Positions 1-10,204 of a stretch of DNA of 64,000 nt are shown one piece after another. Under the pieces are notes generated by a model. That model was not told where the DNA came from, ran no database searches, and was given only the letters and a program-made list of their open reading frames with translations. Source of the DNA: Falciphora oryzae (Eukaryota > Ascomycota > Sordariomycetes > Magnaporthales > Magnaporthaceae); NCBI GenBank assembly GCA_000733355.1, contig JNVV01000002.1, positions 325,278 to 389,277 on the forward strand, written 5' to 3'. Numbering within the stretch: position 1 is the stretch's first letter; each line of letters opens with the position of its first letter. The translations under genes were made by a program, and so were the position numbers.

Positions 1-1244
1 CTGGTCCTCCAGATCTCGCCTGACAATAAAGTTGGTGGGTGGGATCAGATCATCACACTTGTTGTTGGCAGCCCAAACCCCAGACTGATCATGCGGTTCG
101 GCTCTGGCACGAATGGTCAGGTGCCACCGTTTGGAATTAGACAGTGAGGCGAGTGCTAAGTTAAAAAAAAAAAAAATTGCTTCCTTTGCGCGGCGTTAGC
201 GGATTGAGGCTCGCATGCGGTGAAACACTGCAGTCATGGTGTCTCGACGGGAATTATGATCTGTCAACGGGGACGCCATTGCCACCTGCCCTTCTCTTTA
301 CAACGTTATGTAAGGCTAAGCAAGCCGTGCTACATATCCGTTTCCATGTATGGAAACAAGAACTGGACCAACCGAGGCTGGAATATCAAAAAGTCAGACA
401 AGACCCGCCCAGCTGAGCATCGAAGGCGGCGAGATTACTGATCACCATGCCTGATCTTGGGGGCCAATAGAGGGTGAACTCTCACCCTCCTCCCCTGACA
501 GCCCTAGGCCTCAGCTGCTCTCCAACCGCTTCCTGTTTGGGAGCTCGCAAGCGCCCCAAGAGCAGGACTGTGCCGTAGCCAATCTCTCAACCCCTTTGCT
601 TCCAAAAATACGTAGAAATGTAGTTAGGCACATTTTGGGTAAGTGACGGAAACCAGCATGGCCCGATTGCGATCTTTGAGTTTGCGTCATGAGAATGTCC
701 GTACGTTCGTTCTCAAAGCTTTTCTGCGGCTCATGCAGCCACTCTCGCCTTGTGTTTCCGGGTTATCGTTCTCGAATGTTGCACCCGACTTCTACCGATT
801 AGTCAAGGGGGCTTGGAGAAAAAAAAAAAAAAAAAAAAGGCAGCGTATGTTGGTGTTCCAAGCCCTATGGTTAGTGCTGTTCTCCATGCTTCCCGCTGAT
901 GAAGTTGACCGACGCACTGCAATAAAAATAGGCAAGGCAGTTAGTTGTCCACACCCGCCACCCCCTCCCCTTGCTCTAGCTATTTGCCATGCACTGCACC
1001 CGTGTCAGGGGGGTATTGGGGCATGGCTCGGGTCGAGACCAGGCAGCAGTTTAAACTACTCGCTTAGCATTACACCGATTGCCGCTGCCCGGCGTAGGTG
1101 CGCTCAAACATATCTCTTGGCGAGTCGACGATGGTTATAAGAAGACCCTGAGATAGAAAGTAGATATGAACAGGTTCGATTGCACAATGGAACGCACAAT
1201 GAATAATAACAATATCACAACGACATATTCTGCAAAGAGAGAGC
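1..1244. other. intergenic region upstream of the Zn2Cys6 gene
   Basis: No coding region could be supported here. Short open frames lack family resemblance and are interrupted. The stretch holds two A homopolymers, 163-176 (14 A) and 819-838 (20 A). The part just before position 1245 is presumably the promoter and 5' leader of the downstream regulator gene. No clear TATA box or operator was recognised. Confidence 0.5.
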
Positions 1245-3602
1245 ATGAACCCGCCGCAAGCGTCACGCATGCCCCAGGGGCCGACGCTCCTGCATCCCTC
1301 CACCGCCGACTCGACGACGACGGACACCGCCGTCGAAGCACGCAAGCGGAAGCGCACCAGCCGGCCCAAGGTGAAGAGCGGCTGCATAACGTGCAAGAGG
1401 AGGCATGTAAAATGCGACGAGGCGAAGCCGACCTGCAGCCGCTGCGCCAAGGCAGACGTCGAGTGCCTCGGCTACCATCAGGCCTCCGGGATATCAGAGG
1501 ACGGCGGGAGCAGCAGGAAGACACGACAGAGGTGCCCGGACGCGCCCGTCCGCACCCTCCTTCCCCGGCCGCCACCACCACCACCACAGCCCTCGGCAAC
1601 CTCGTCGCCGATGCCGTCATCATCGCCATCGCCGTACGAAACTAGGAGCACGAGTGACGGCAGCAGCGCCATGTATACGCTCTCGCCAGCTGCATCTCCG
1701 TCCGCTGCCATCTCCCCGCTACCACTGCCGCCGCCACTGCCGTCGAGCCCTTGTCCCTCATCACCATCATCGTCTTCTTCTTGCACCAACGACGCCGACG
1801 CCGCATACCTCAACCTCTTCCATAACGGCCTATCCCACGCCTTGGCCGGCCCCATCCCGTCACGCTTCTGGTCACGGACAGTGCCCTACGAGATTAGGCG
1901 TGACACCTGCATCCGGTCGGCCGTCTTAGCCATCGCAGCCTTGGCCGCGAGCATGATGCGTTCCGGCGCCGACGGTAGCGGGCCGCCCCCGTTCCGGCTC
2001 AGGATGACGAACGGGACAGTGCGCGACCATGACCACCAGGCGGCAATAGCGCACTACACCGAAGCGGTGTCGGCTTTCCGCGAGCGCATGGGCGGCACGA
2101 CGTGTTCGCCGAGGAGCGTGCTGATCGCGACCGTCTTGTTCGTCACGTACGAGCTGCTCCAGGGCAACGGCGAGGCGGCCGACGGCCTGATCACGAGCGG
2201 CATGAACCTGCTGAGGGACTCACTTGGGATAATAGGTGGTGGTGGTAGCACTGTAGATAACAGCAGTACAGTAAAAACAAGCGGCGCGCCGCCACCCGTG
2301 CTGCTGTTACCAGGGGCGACCTTCGGAGGAGAAAGAGGCGGTATTGCATCATGGGGCGAGCTGTTAGGCAACGGCGGCAGCGCCGCCCACAGCATAAACG
2401 ACAAGAATGTCGAATTTGGCAGCAGCAGTTTCGGCTACGACGATTCCTTTTCCTGCGAAGACGACGGTGACGGCGACTACGACGAGGACGACGACATGCA
2501 CGAGTTCGAGCACATACTTCCACGCCTGTCCGTCCTCAGCGGTATGGCAGCCTTCTTCCCGCGCCAACAGGACGAGAGGGCGGTGGCGCTGCTGAGGACG
2601 ACACCCAAGAGCGAGTTCTCACCACCACAGGGACATAGCGAGATCGAGCGGCTAGCTTCCATGTGGAGCGACTTTAGCACACGGTGTCTGATATGGGCGA
2701 GGCGGCAAGCATGGATCGGCCTTGGCCACGTCCACGGCGGCGGGATCAGCACCTGCAGCTTGTCGTCGTGGGCCGCGGTCGAAGATAACCCAGCCTCGGC
2801 GTTGGCGGCGCAGGGCGAGTTCAAGGCGCTCCTGGGACGGTGGCGCACCATCTTGACAAAGCACCAGGCAATAGAGGCGGCGACGGGTGTTGAGGAGCTG
2901 TCCTCTCCCTACACCCCGTACGCTAGCGGCGAAAACAGTAACTACCCCTTGTTGGATCCGCATCAACCGTGGGGCAGTGATAGCTTCTTCGGTTTGACAC
3001 CCGCGCAGCGGTCACAGCGGCAACAGAAGCAGGGACAGCACTTGGAAGTAATGCACGCGCTCGCAGTGATGGAGCTCCACGTAGTTTTCTGCGACACCTT
3101 CGTCGCGGGCTCCCTCGACCCGACAACGCTGACGTATGACGCGCTGGCCGGCAACTTTGCCGAGATGATAGCCCTGGCAAGAAAGGTGCTCGATTGCCGA
3201 CGGCGGCAAGAGCTGGAGCAACAGCAAAAATCGGCATCGGCCGGCAGCAGCACGAGTCTTGGCTTTTCTCTAGACGCGGGGCTAGTAGCGCCTATGGCTT
3301 TCGTGGCGGCGCACTGCCGCGACCGGGCGCTGCGCATGGAAGCCATTGAGCTGCTGTGCCTCGGGGAGCAGCGCGAGGGCGCCTATGACGCGCGGGTGCA
3401 GGCAGTGGGATTGCTGGCGCTTGTCGAGCTCGAGGAAGAAGGCAGTGATGGCGGCAGCGCGGCGCTTCCACTTGAGAGTCGCTATGTCTGGTCCAGCGCT
3501 CGTTGGGACACGGATGGGAGCAAGCTCATCGCGCAGTTCACGCGCATCGTGCCGGACAGTCTGGGAAACGACGTCTTGCGGGAGACGGCTTTGGAATTGT
3601 AG
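1245..3602 (+). CDS. Zn2Cys6 fungal transcription factor
   Basis: Single-exon gene for a 785-residue nuclear DNA-binding regulator. The Zn(II)2Cys6 binuclear cluster is complete: Cys47, Cys50, Cys57, Cys64, Cys67 and Cys74, spaced C-x2-C-x6-C-x6-C-x2-C-x6-C, directly after a basic RKRKR stretch (33-37) that can act as nuclear localisation signal. A Pro/Ser-rich linker follows (about 95-180), then a helical region (about 200-330) resembling the Fungal_trans_2 (DUF3468) regulatory domain, with an acidic low-complexity insert near 400-425. ATG 1245 is the only start that keeps the basic N-terminus, and the frame is open to the TAG at 3600-3602. The target is unknown. It lies 746 bp upstream of ACC deaminase in the same orientation, so a regulatory link is possible but is inference only. 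Confidence 0.9.
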   Translation: MNPPQASRMPQGPTLLHPSTADSTTTDTAVEARKRKRTSRPKVKSGCITCKRRHVKCDEAKPTCSRCAKADVECLGYHQASGISEDGGSSRKTRQRCPDAPVRTLLPRPPPPPPQPSATSSPMPSSSPSPYETRSTSDGSSAMYTLSPAASPSAAISPLPLPPPLPSSPCPSSPSSSSSCTNDADAAYLNLFHNGLSHALAGPIPSRFWSRTVPYEIRRDTCIRSAVLAIAALAASMMRSGADGSGPPPFRLRMTNGTVRDHDHQAAIAHYTEAVSAFRERMGGTTCSPRSVLIATVLFVTYELLQGNGEAADGLITSGMNLLRDSLGIIGGGGSTVDNSSTVKTSGAPPPVLLLPGATFGGERGGIASWGELLGNGGSAAHSINDKNVEFGSSSFGYDDSFSCEDDGDGDYDEDDDMHEFEHILPRLSVLSGMAAFFPRQQDERAVALLRTTPKSEFSPPQGHSEIERLASMWSDFSTRCLIWARRQAWIGLGHVHGGGISTCSLSSWAAVEDNPASALAAQGEFKALLGRWRTILTKHQAIEAATGVEELSSPYTPYASGENSNYPLLDPHQPWGSDSFFGLTPAQRSQRQQKQGQHLEVMHALAVMELHVVFCDTFVAGSLDPTTLTYDALAGNFAEMIALARKVLDCRRRQELEQQQKSASAGSSTSLGFSLDAGLVAPMAFVAAHCRDRALRMEAIELLCLGEQREGAYDARVQAVGLLALVELEEEGSDGGSAALPLESRYVWSSARWDTDGSKLIAQFTRIVPDSLGNDVLRETALEL

Positions 3603-4348
3603 CGGGTGCATTCTGGATGGAGCGCCTTGATTGCCCCATCTGCACCACACATCGAAATCATACCCAACTCTTCAAGATTAAAAGTCGGGTAGCTGCGGCA
3701 TCTCGAATGGTCGTGACGTAGCTGATGATAACGTGCAAGTGAGACGATGCGGAGCGAGGGAAGCTTGTCCGAGGTCGGGCCCAGAATAAGGGGTACAGTG
3801 TCGCGACGCGGAGCACACGGTACTTGTCGGTCCGCCGATGACGGCCCGCCCGAGTCCGATGAGGGGTCCCAACAGCACAGAGGGGGACCCTTTCCGTCCA
3901 GCGCTCTGGCCTGTGTTCGAACCCCGACGGAAAACCACACATCAATGCCGCTGCCGAGAAAGCAGGCTATCAGTGCGAAGGGTAGATAATCCCGGTGCTG
4001 ACTGTTTCGATTGCGAGATGGGATCAATCAGCTCGGGTACCGGCGGGCGACGAGTGGCTGTCTTCTGGCGTCCCCCCGCAGATGGAGTGAACAGGCGTAT
4101 CGCAGTAGGCCGATGACCCTCCGAGATGGCACGGAGATGCGGCCGAGAGCGAGCCAAGCATCGCACCACTTGAACCCCTCCTTGTGCCTGACTCGGATTT
4201 ATACTGAGGGGGACGCGCCTCCGTGTTAGCATAGACAGATACACGAGTTATCTGATCATACCCGCTGCCCGCGTCAGTTAAACAGGAAGACGGTACTTTG
4301 GCCAACAGACAAGCCATAGTCACGGGCCATTGCGCGAAACTCGACAAG
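3603..4348. other. intergenic region between regulator and ACC deaminase
   Basis: Contains no supportable gene. It must hold the 3' end of the Zn2Cys6 transcript and the promoter and leader of ACC deaminase. An in-frame TTG-led extension (4298-4348) precedes the ATG at 4349, but eukaryotic initiation there is unlikely and it is treated as leader. Confidence 0.45.
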
Positions 4349-5500
4349 ATGAGCACCCTCGACCTGCGGCTCCCGGAGCCCTTTGCCAGCATCCCGCGGG
4401 AGACGTTGACGTTTGGGCCGTCGCCCATCCAGCAGCTCCCCCGCATATCCGAGGCCCTGGGCGGAAAGGTCAACGTATACGCCAAGCGGGATGACTGCAA
4501 CTCGGGCCTAGCATATGGCGGCAACAAGACGCGCAAGCTCGAGTTAGTTTTCTCTATTTTGTTCTCTCCTCTCTGGTTTCTTTGTTGCTTCCTTTCTTGT
4601 CGTGGAAGCGCTAACCAGACGATTGTTACGTGTGACAGGTACCTCGCGGCAGATGCCCTGGCCAAGAAGGCCGACACGCTCGTCTCTATCGGCGGCGTCC
4701 AGTCGAACCACACACGCCAGGTCGCGGCCACGGCCACAAAGCTGGGACTGCAGGCAGTGCTGGTGCAAGAACACTGGGTGCCGGACTGGTCTGACCCGGT
4801 CTACGGCAAAATCGGCAACATCCAGCTGTCGAGACTGATGGGCGCAGACGTGAGGCTGGATCCTTCGGGCTTCGGCATCGAGCACAAAAACTCGCTCGCG
4901 GCCGCTGTCGCAGATCTGGAGGCGAAGGGCAAGAAGCCGTACTCGATCCCGGCGGGCGCGAGCGACCACCCATTGGGCGGCCTGGGTTTCGCGCGGTGGG
5001 CGTTCGAAGTGGAGGCGCAGGAGAAGGAGCTGGGCATCTTCTTCGACACGGTTATCGTCTGCGCCGTCACGGGGTCAACCTTCGCGGGCATGGTGGCGGG
5101 CTTCAAGCTGGCGCAGAAGCGCAACGGCTCCAAGCCCCGCCGGGTGATCGGCATCGATGCGTCGGCGACAGTGCCGCAGACGCGCGAGCAGGTGCTGAGG
5201 ATCGCGCGGGTGACGGGCTCCAAGATCGGGCTCGAGGGCGACGACAACGTGACCGACGCCGATATTGAGCTGGATGACCGCTACCACGGCGGCACCTACG
5301 GTGTGCCCGACGCGCGCACCATCGATGCCATCAAGTTCGGCGCCAGCACCGAGGCCTTCATCACGGATCCCGTCTACGAGGGCAAGTCGCTGGCCGGCAT
5401 GATGGACATGATCCGCAACGGCGACATCAAGCCCGGCAGCAATGTGCTGTATGCCCACCTAGGTGGCCAGCTGGCGCTCAACGCCTATTCGGAGATGTAG
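4349..5500 (+). CDS. 1-aminocyclopropane-1-carboxylate (ACC) deaminase
   Basis: PLP-dependent enzyme that opens the cyclopropane ring of ACC, the plant ethylene precursor, giving 2-oxobutanoate and ammonia. Exons 4349-4542 and 4639-5500 give 351 residues, the usual length. Evidence: the N-terminal TFGPSPI segment, the PLP lysine (Lys60) in [11 protein letters not shown], and [15 protein letters not shown]. Two diagnostic positions separate true deaminases from D-cysteine desulfhydrases: Tyr-Glu in VYEGKS (about 311-312) and Leu in AHLGG (about 339). Both match ACC deaminase. The intron 4543-4638 (donor GTTAGT, branch GCTAAC, acceptor ACAG) is 96 bp, a multiple of three, and has no in-frame stop, so an unspliced message would still read through with 32 extra residues. 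Splicing restores the family motif KLEYL. The enzyme is expected to be cytosolic. Known in plant-associated fungi and bacteria. Confidence 0.93.
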   Translation: MSTLDLRLPEPFASIPRETLTFGPSPIQQLPRISEALGGKVNVYAKRDDCNSGLAYGGNKTRKLELVFSILFSPLWFLCCFLSCRGSANQTIVTCDRYLAADALAKKADTLVSIGGVQSNHTRQVAATATKLGLQAVLVQEHWVPDWSDPVYGKIGNIQLSRLMGADVRLDPSGFGIEHKNSLAAAVADLEAKGKKPYSIPAGASDHPLGGLGFARWAFEVEAQEKELGIFFDTVIVCAVTGSTFAGMVAGFKLAQKRNGSKPRRVIGIDASATVPQTREQVLRIARVTGSKIGLEGDDNVTDADIELDDRYHGGTYGVPDARTIDAIKFGASTEAFITDPVYEGKSLAGMMDMIRNGDIKPGSNVLYAHLGGQLALNAYSEM

Positions 5501-6849
5501 ACGATCGAATTGGTATAGAAGCCTGGCGTCGGTCTGTAGATAGGTATCGAAGGCTGCATAATCGACGGCCATCATTTCCAAGCCGAGGGTGACACACGAT
5601 CAAAAAAGGCGATGCTCGCGTCTCGTTTGGCGACACCTGCTGGCCACGTGCGTCATGTGCCTGTGCGCAACTGCACCCGCATCTTATGCGAGATAAGGTT
5701 GTCGGTTTGTGTCCATGGATGGAACCATCAAGTCGTCCATGTGCTGTTGCTGTGCTATTCTTGGCCGCCGGAGGGAAGCAATCAACGCGATAGCCTGGAC
5801 GGCCAACAGTGAGCGACCAATAAATAGCCTGGGGAGGTTACGTCCAATGTTCCCCACGCCGTGGACAGCGGTGTCGCCTGGCGACAGAGGTGTGTGTGGA
5901 AGATGAGATCTCGATTCCGAGGCTAGAACAAATGCACGAAATCGGCGTCCGGGTACCGCATCGAGCCGGTTGGCAGTAGAAATCCCGTCGAATCGGAGCG
6001 CTGTGGTTGCACGTTCCATACCGCAGACAGCAAAAGAGCAGAGTTCAGGTCGCTTGACTGGTGTCACTCCTGCAAAGCACCTCACATGGCAGCACGTTCC
6101 CTGCATGCGAAATCTCCACTTACCCCACCAATTGGTCATTTGGGGCTATTTTTTGGCGAGCAACCGTCTATCAATGGGTGGGGCAAACCTATCAGAGTGG
6201 CAGCGAAGAGAAAAAAAAATCATGACCCGCGAATTCTTCTCTCGAGTTTCCAGAGAGGAAAAAACTCAGAAAAGTTCTCAAAATGGAGACCTGCCGGGCT
6301 TGCCACGACTTGAGCATCGACACCTCCTTAGGTCGTCCTGCCCAATACTTCCCTCCCTGATCTTCGAGTTTTCTTTGGCCTCGAGCCACGTGCCCTCACC
6401 CTCCATCCTCTGCCTCGCCTCCGTCCGGCTTGACAGCGCCCTCCGTAACGGCCGACAGGATTCGATTGGTAACCCGCCGAGATATTGGAGAAGCGCCCAC
6501 GATTCGGAGGAGCGCGTGAGCAAGGTTTGTACATGCCTTCCAGGCCCCGTCACTCTTGCGTGACAGTTTCTCCGGTCCGACATGATGATCTTCAAAATAT
6601 AATGCTTGACTTCCTAGCATACGATGCGGAAAAAAGTTTTTATTGATCTGAACTCCTCTCTCGCCGCTTGGTTCCTTGATGAGCCGCCTCAACCTCCACC
6701 CCACTGAATCGCAAATACCATCTCCACACAAAAGACCTCTTTGCCAACCCGAAACTGACCTTGCTGTTACTTCCACCCAGGTTTCCTTTCGCCTTAGCGG
6801 GCACCTATACTAAATAACCTAGCTACTTCTGCGTATCGTATCCGTCAAC
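5501..6849. other. intergenic region upstream of the purine gene
   Basis: About 1.35 kb without a convincing gene. Open frames of 197 codons (5970-6563, +) and 151 codons (5684-6139, -) overlap each other on opposite strands, have no recognisable domain and lack any intron or codon pattern like the neighbours. The last few hundred bases are the likely promoter and leader of the amidophosphoribosyltransferase gene; the sequence before its ATG is TCCGTCAACATG. Confidence 0.45.
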
Positions 6850-8874
6850 ATGTGTGGTATTCTCGGCCTGATCCTGGGCCACGTTGACGACCCCAAAACA
6901 CCTTGCCTCGGCGCCGGCGATCTTCATGAGGCACTGTACTTCCTACAGCACCGTGGCCAGGATGCTAGCGGCATCGCCATGTGTACCGCCGCAGGGCGCA
7001 TCTACCAGTGCAAAGGCAATGGAATGGCATCCAAGGTCTTCCTGGAGGGCAAGCGCATACCCGATCTCCCCGGATTCATGGGCATCGGCCACCTTCGCTA
7101 CCCGACCGCCGGCACGAGCTCGTCTGCCGAGTCGCAGCCTTTCTACTGCAACTCGCCCTACGGCCTGGCTCTTAGCCACAACGGAAACCTGATCAACGCC
7201 CCGGAGCTGGCTTACTTCCTCGACAAGACCGCCCACCGCCACGTCAACACGGACAGCGACAGCGAGCTGATGCTGAACATCTTTGCCAGCGAGCTCAACG
7301 AGACTGGAAAGTCTCGCGTGAACGAGGAGGATCTGTTCAAGGCCCTGGGCCGCATGTACCAGCGCTGCAAGGGCGCCTGGGCCTGTACCGCCTTGATCGC
7401 TGGCTATGGAATTCTTGGCTTCAGAGACCCCAACGGCATCCGACCGCTTGTCATGGGCAGTCGGCCATCCAAGACCCTAGAGGGTGCCACCGACTACATG
7501 CTAGCGTCGGAAGATGTCGCACTCCGCCAGCTGGGCTTCTCCGACATCAAGGACATCCTGCCCGGCCAGGCCGTTTTCATCGGCAAGGGTCGGCAGCCCG
7601 TCTTTCACCAGGTCCAGGAGCCCGCGGCCTACACCCCCGACATCTTCGAGTTTGTCTAGTACGTTCCCCCGTGTTTGGCCTGACGCCCACGCAGATTACG
7701 TTCGCTATTCATCTGTACTAACACGCTTGTTTGCAGCTTTGCACGTCCGGATACCACAATGGACGGAATCTCGGTGTACAGGTCGCGTCAAAACATGGGC
7801 AAGATGCTTGCCCAGAGGATCCGCACCGAACTCGGAGAGGAAGCCATCAAGGACATCGATGTTGTTATCCCGATTCCGGAGACGTCCAACGTGTCGGCAG
7901 CTGTCGTCTCTGAGACTCTGGGCAAGCCATTGTGCCATGCGTTCGTGAAGAATCGCTATGTTTTCAGAACATGTGAGTCTGGACCATGTCGTACAACTTA
8001 TATAAAGCAAGCACGTTCTAATATCTTTTTTGTTTCAGTCATCATGCCGGGCCAGGGAGCGAGGACAAAGAGCGTGCGGAGAAAGCTGAGCGCGATGGCG
8101 TCCGAGTTCCAGGGTCGCTGCGTTTTGCTTGTTGACGACAGTATAGTCCGTGGCACGACCAGCCGCGAAATTGTCAGCATGGCGAGGGAATCTGGCGCGC
8201 GCAAGGTCATCTTTGCCAGCTGTGCGCCGCCTATCACGCACCCGCACATCTAGTGAGTTTCGCCCGTCTGTCAGACCCAGAGGGGAGTGGCGTGCAAGGC
8301 ATTGCTGCTAACTGTTCTCAGCGGCATCGACCTCGCATCACCCAACGAGCTGGTTGCTCACGAGCGAGACCGGTTCGATATCGCCAAGCATATTGGGGCT
8401 GAGGAGGTCATCTACCAGGACCTTGACGACCTCAAGGCCGCCTGCGCAGAGCTCTCCCCGCGCGACCCGAAAACACAGGATTTCGAGGTGGGCGTCTTTT
8501 GCGGCAAGTATGTGACGCCTGTGCCCGAGGGCTACTTCGAGCACCTCAACGACCTGAGGGGAAAGAAGAGGAAGATCCATGCCGTGGAGGGCTCGACATC
8601 GGGCCGGAGCGGCTCTCTTGCCGGCAACAGCGGCCCTGTCCAGATTTCGATCTCTGGCGCTGCTGCTGGGCCGGTCTCTCCCTCGGCGACGCGCCAGAAC
8701 GGCGGGGCACCCAGCAGCACGAGTGGGTCGCCTGTCCTTCATCGGGTGCCTTTAGCTTCTCCCATGGAGCGCCAAGACATCAGGTAGGTGAAGCCCAAAG
8801 AGCAGAAAGAAAGCCAACGCACTAACAAGTGAATCATCATCAGTCTTCACAACGTCGCAACCGAGCAACCCTGA
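6850..8874 (+). CDS. ADE4: amidophosphoribosyltransferase (purine biosynthesis, first step)
   Basis: Glutamine PRPP amidotransferase, which makes phosphoribosylamine from PRPP and glutamine. Five exons (6850-7658, 7737-7972, 8039-8252, 8322-8783, 8844-8874) give 583 residues. The protein starts MCGILGL, so Cys2 is the N-terminal nucleophile of the Ntn-type glutaminase domain. The C-terminal half carries the PRPP-binding signature [15 protein letters not shown] in exon 3. All four introns have GT...AG ends, and ACTAAC, CTAAC or TCTAAT branch sites are visible. Intron 2 (7973-8038, 66 bp) is a multiple of three and stop-free. The last exon is only 31 nt, encoding the tail LHNVATEQP, which the neighbouring frames confirm because no other join keeps the frame open. 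A Ser/Gly-rich segment of roughly 70 residues precedes this tail. Essential cytosolic enzyme, normally feedback-inhibited by purine nucleotides (family knowledge). Confidence 0.95.
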
Positions 8875-10204
8875 GTGTATTTAACTCATGCATGGTGTTT
8901 TTGGTCCGGGTGGTCTAGGGTAACAACCCGCTAGGTGTCAACGGAGGGGACAGGATTTGATGGATGAATGATTGAATGATTTTGGGACAGATGGGGAAAT
9001 CTACCCCAAAGGCGGGCAGGCATTGATTGGCCCGCCTGTGCTTTGCGCGGATCTCGGACAGGCGTTTATAGTGGACAACACGTCTAGACCTGCCATGTGA
9101 GATGTATAATCCACGTTGCCGCATCTATAGATAGACCCGGATTACGGAGTTCTCAATTCAAAAGCGCCTGGGTTCAAGCTGCCATCAGGGTCTGGAATTC
9201 CGAGACCACGGAGTGTCCCAGTAATTCTGTCGAGAGTTCAGACGGAGCCTTGAGGCTAAATTCACCCCCATGCATGGCCCTATAGTAGGCTCCTTCTGAT
9301 GAACAATGCGTTCTGCCACGGGCCGCCCTGATCCTCGGCGTGGCCTTTACTCGGCAGTTAGCTTTGAGGTCTCTGGCCAGGTACCTCCATATCCCCTAAG
9401 CCGCTTCGTTAGCTGCTTGCGTGCGATGAGGAGGCCGTCTTTGCATGCTTCAGAGTGAAGCCGAGGGCAGGTATCCTTTTGCGGGCAAGACATCTCGGCG
9501 GCATTCCTTTTTCTGCTGTCCGTTCTGATATGCGTCTACATCAGGTACTGCCCCCGAGCCTCTGTCCCAGCCTTGATGCAAATCGGATGCAACCAGCCGT
9601 CATTCACTCGGCACCCAAGCGGCCGCCGGTCCAAAAAAAAGTCACGCTGGCTAAAGTTTCCTCAAGCTCGATTCACGGCCAGCTCACTCGGGACGATGAC
9701 CAACATGCGACCAAGACGTCTGTATCAGCTTCACCTCAGCAAAACCTCTCGTATCCTATGGCACTCCTTGTTGAAACGAAATTCTTCAAGTAGATTGCCG
9801 AGTATTCGATGCCTTCTTTCGACTTGGACACCTGAATATCGAGCCGAACCAAACAGGCAACAGCTTGAATGAATGCCCGAGTATCGTCACGAGCCCCCAG
9901 GAAAGGAAGGAGTGTCGAAGTCATCGTTCAGCCCTTCCCCTACTCTCCAACAATAAGGGCTGCCTTTATTGGAAGTGCCACGTCTGCCGCTTCAACCTGT
10001 CACTTTAAACTCATTGCTTTTTCTCTTCCTTTACGCAGCCACGACGGGGGATCATGAGCGCAAGGTGCTAAAACTGCAGCCCGCGCAACAAACACACTCG
10101 AGTCGAACTATCCGAATTTTCGGCACTCGAGCTGCGCATGGTTCCCTCTGACTACTATCTCTTAAAACCGCAGACCGGGCAGAAAAACATCTAAGCAATA
10201 CGTC
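8875..10204. other. intergenic region, 1.3 kb
   Basis: No gene supported. The longest frames (112 and 99 codons near 9455-9872) overlap each other in different phases and match no family. The region should contain the ADE4 terminator and the promoter of the DNA glycosylase gene. No repeat or RNA gene was recognised. Confidence 0.4.

Noticed and set aside
5970..6563. 197-codon frame upstream of ADE4
   Set aside because: No family resemblance, overlapped by similar frames on the other strand; more likely promoter/leader DNA.
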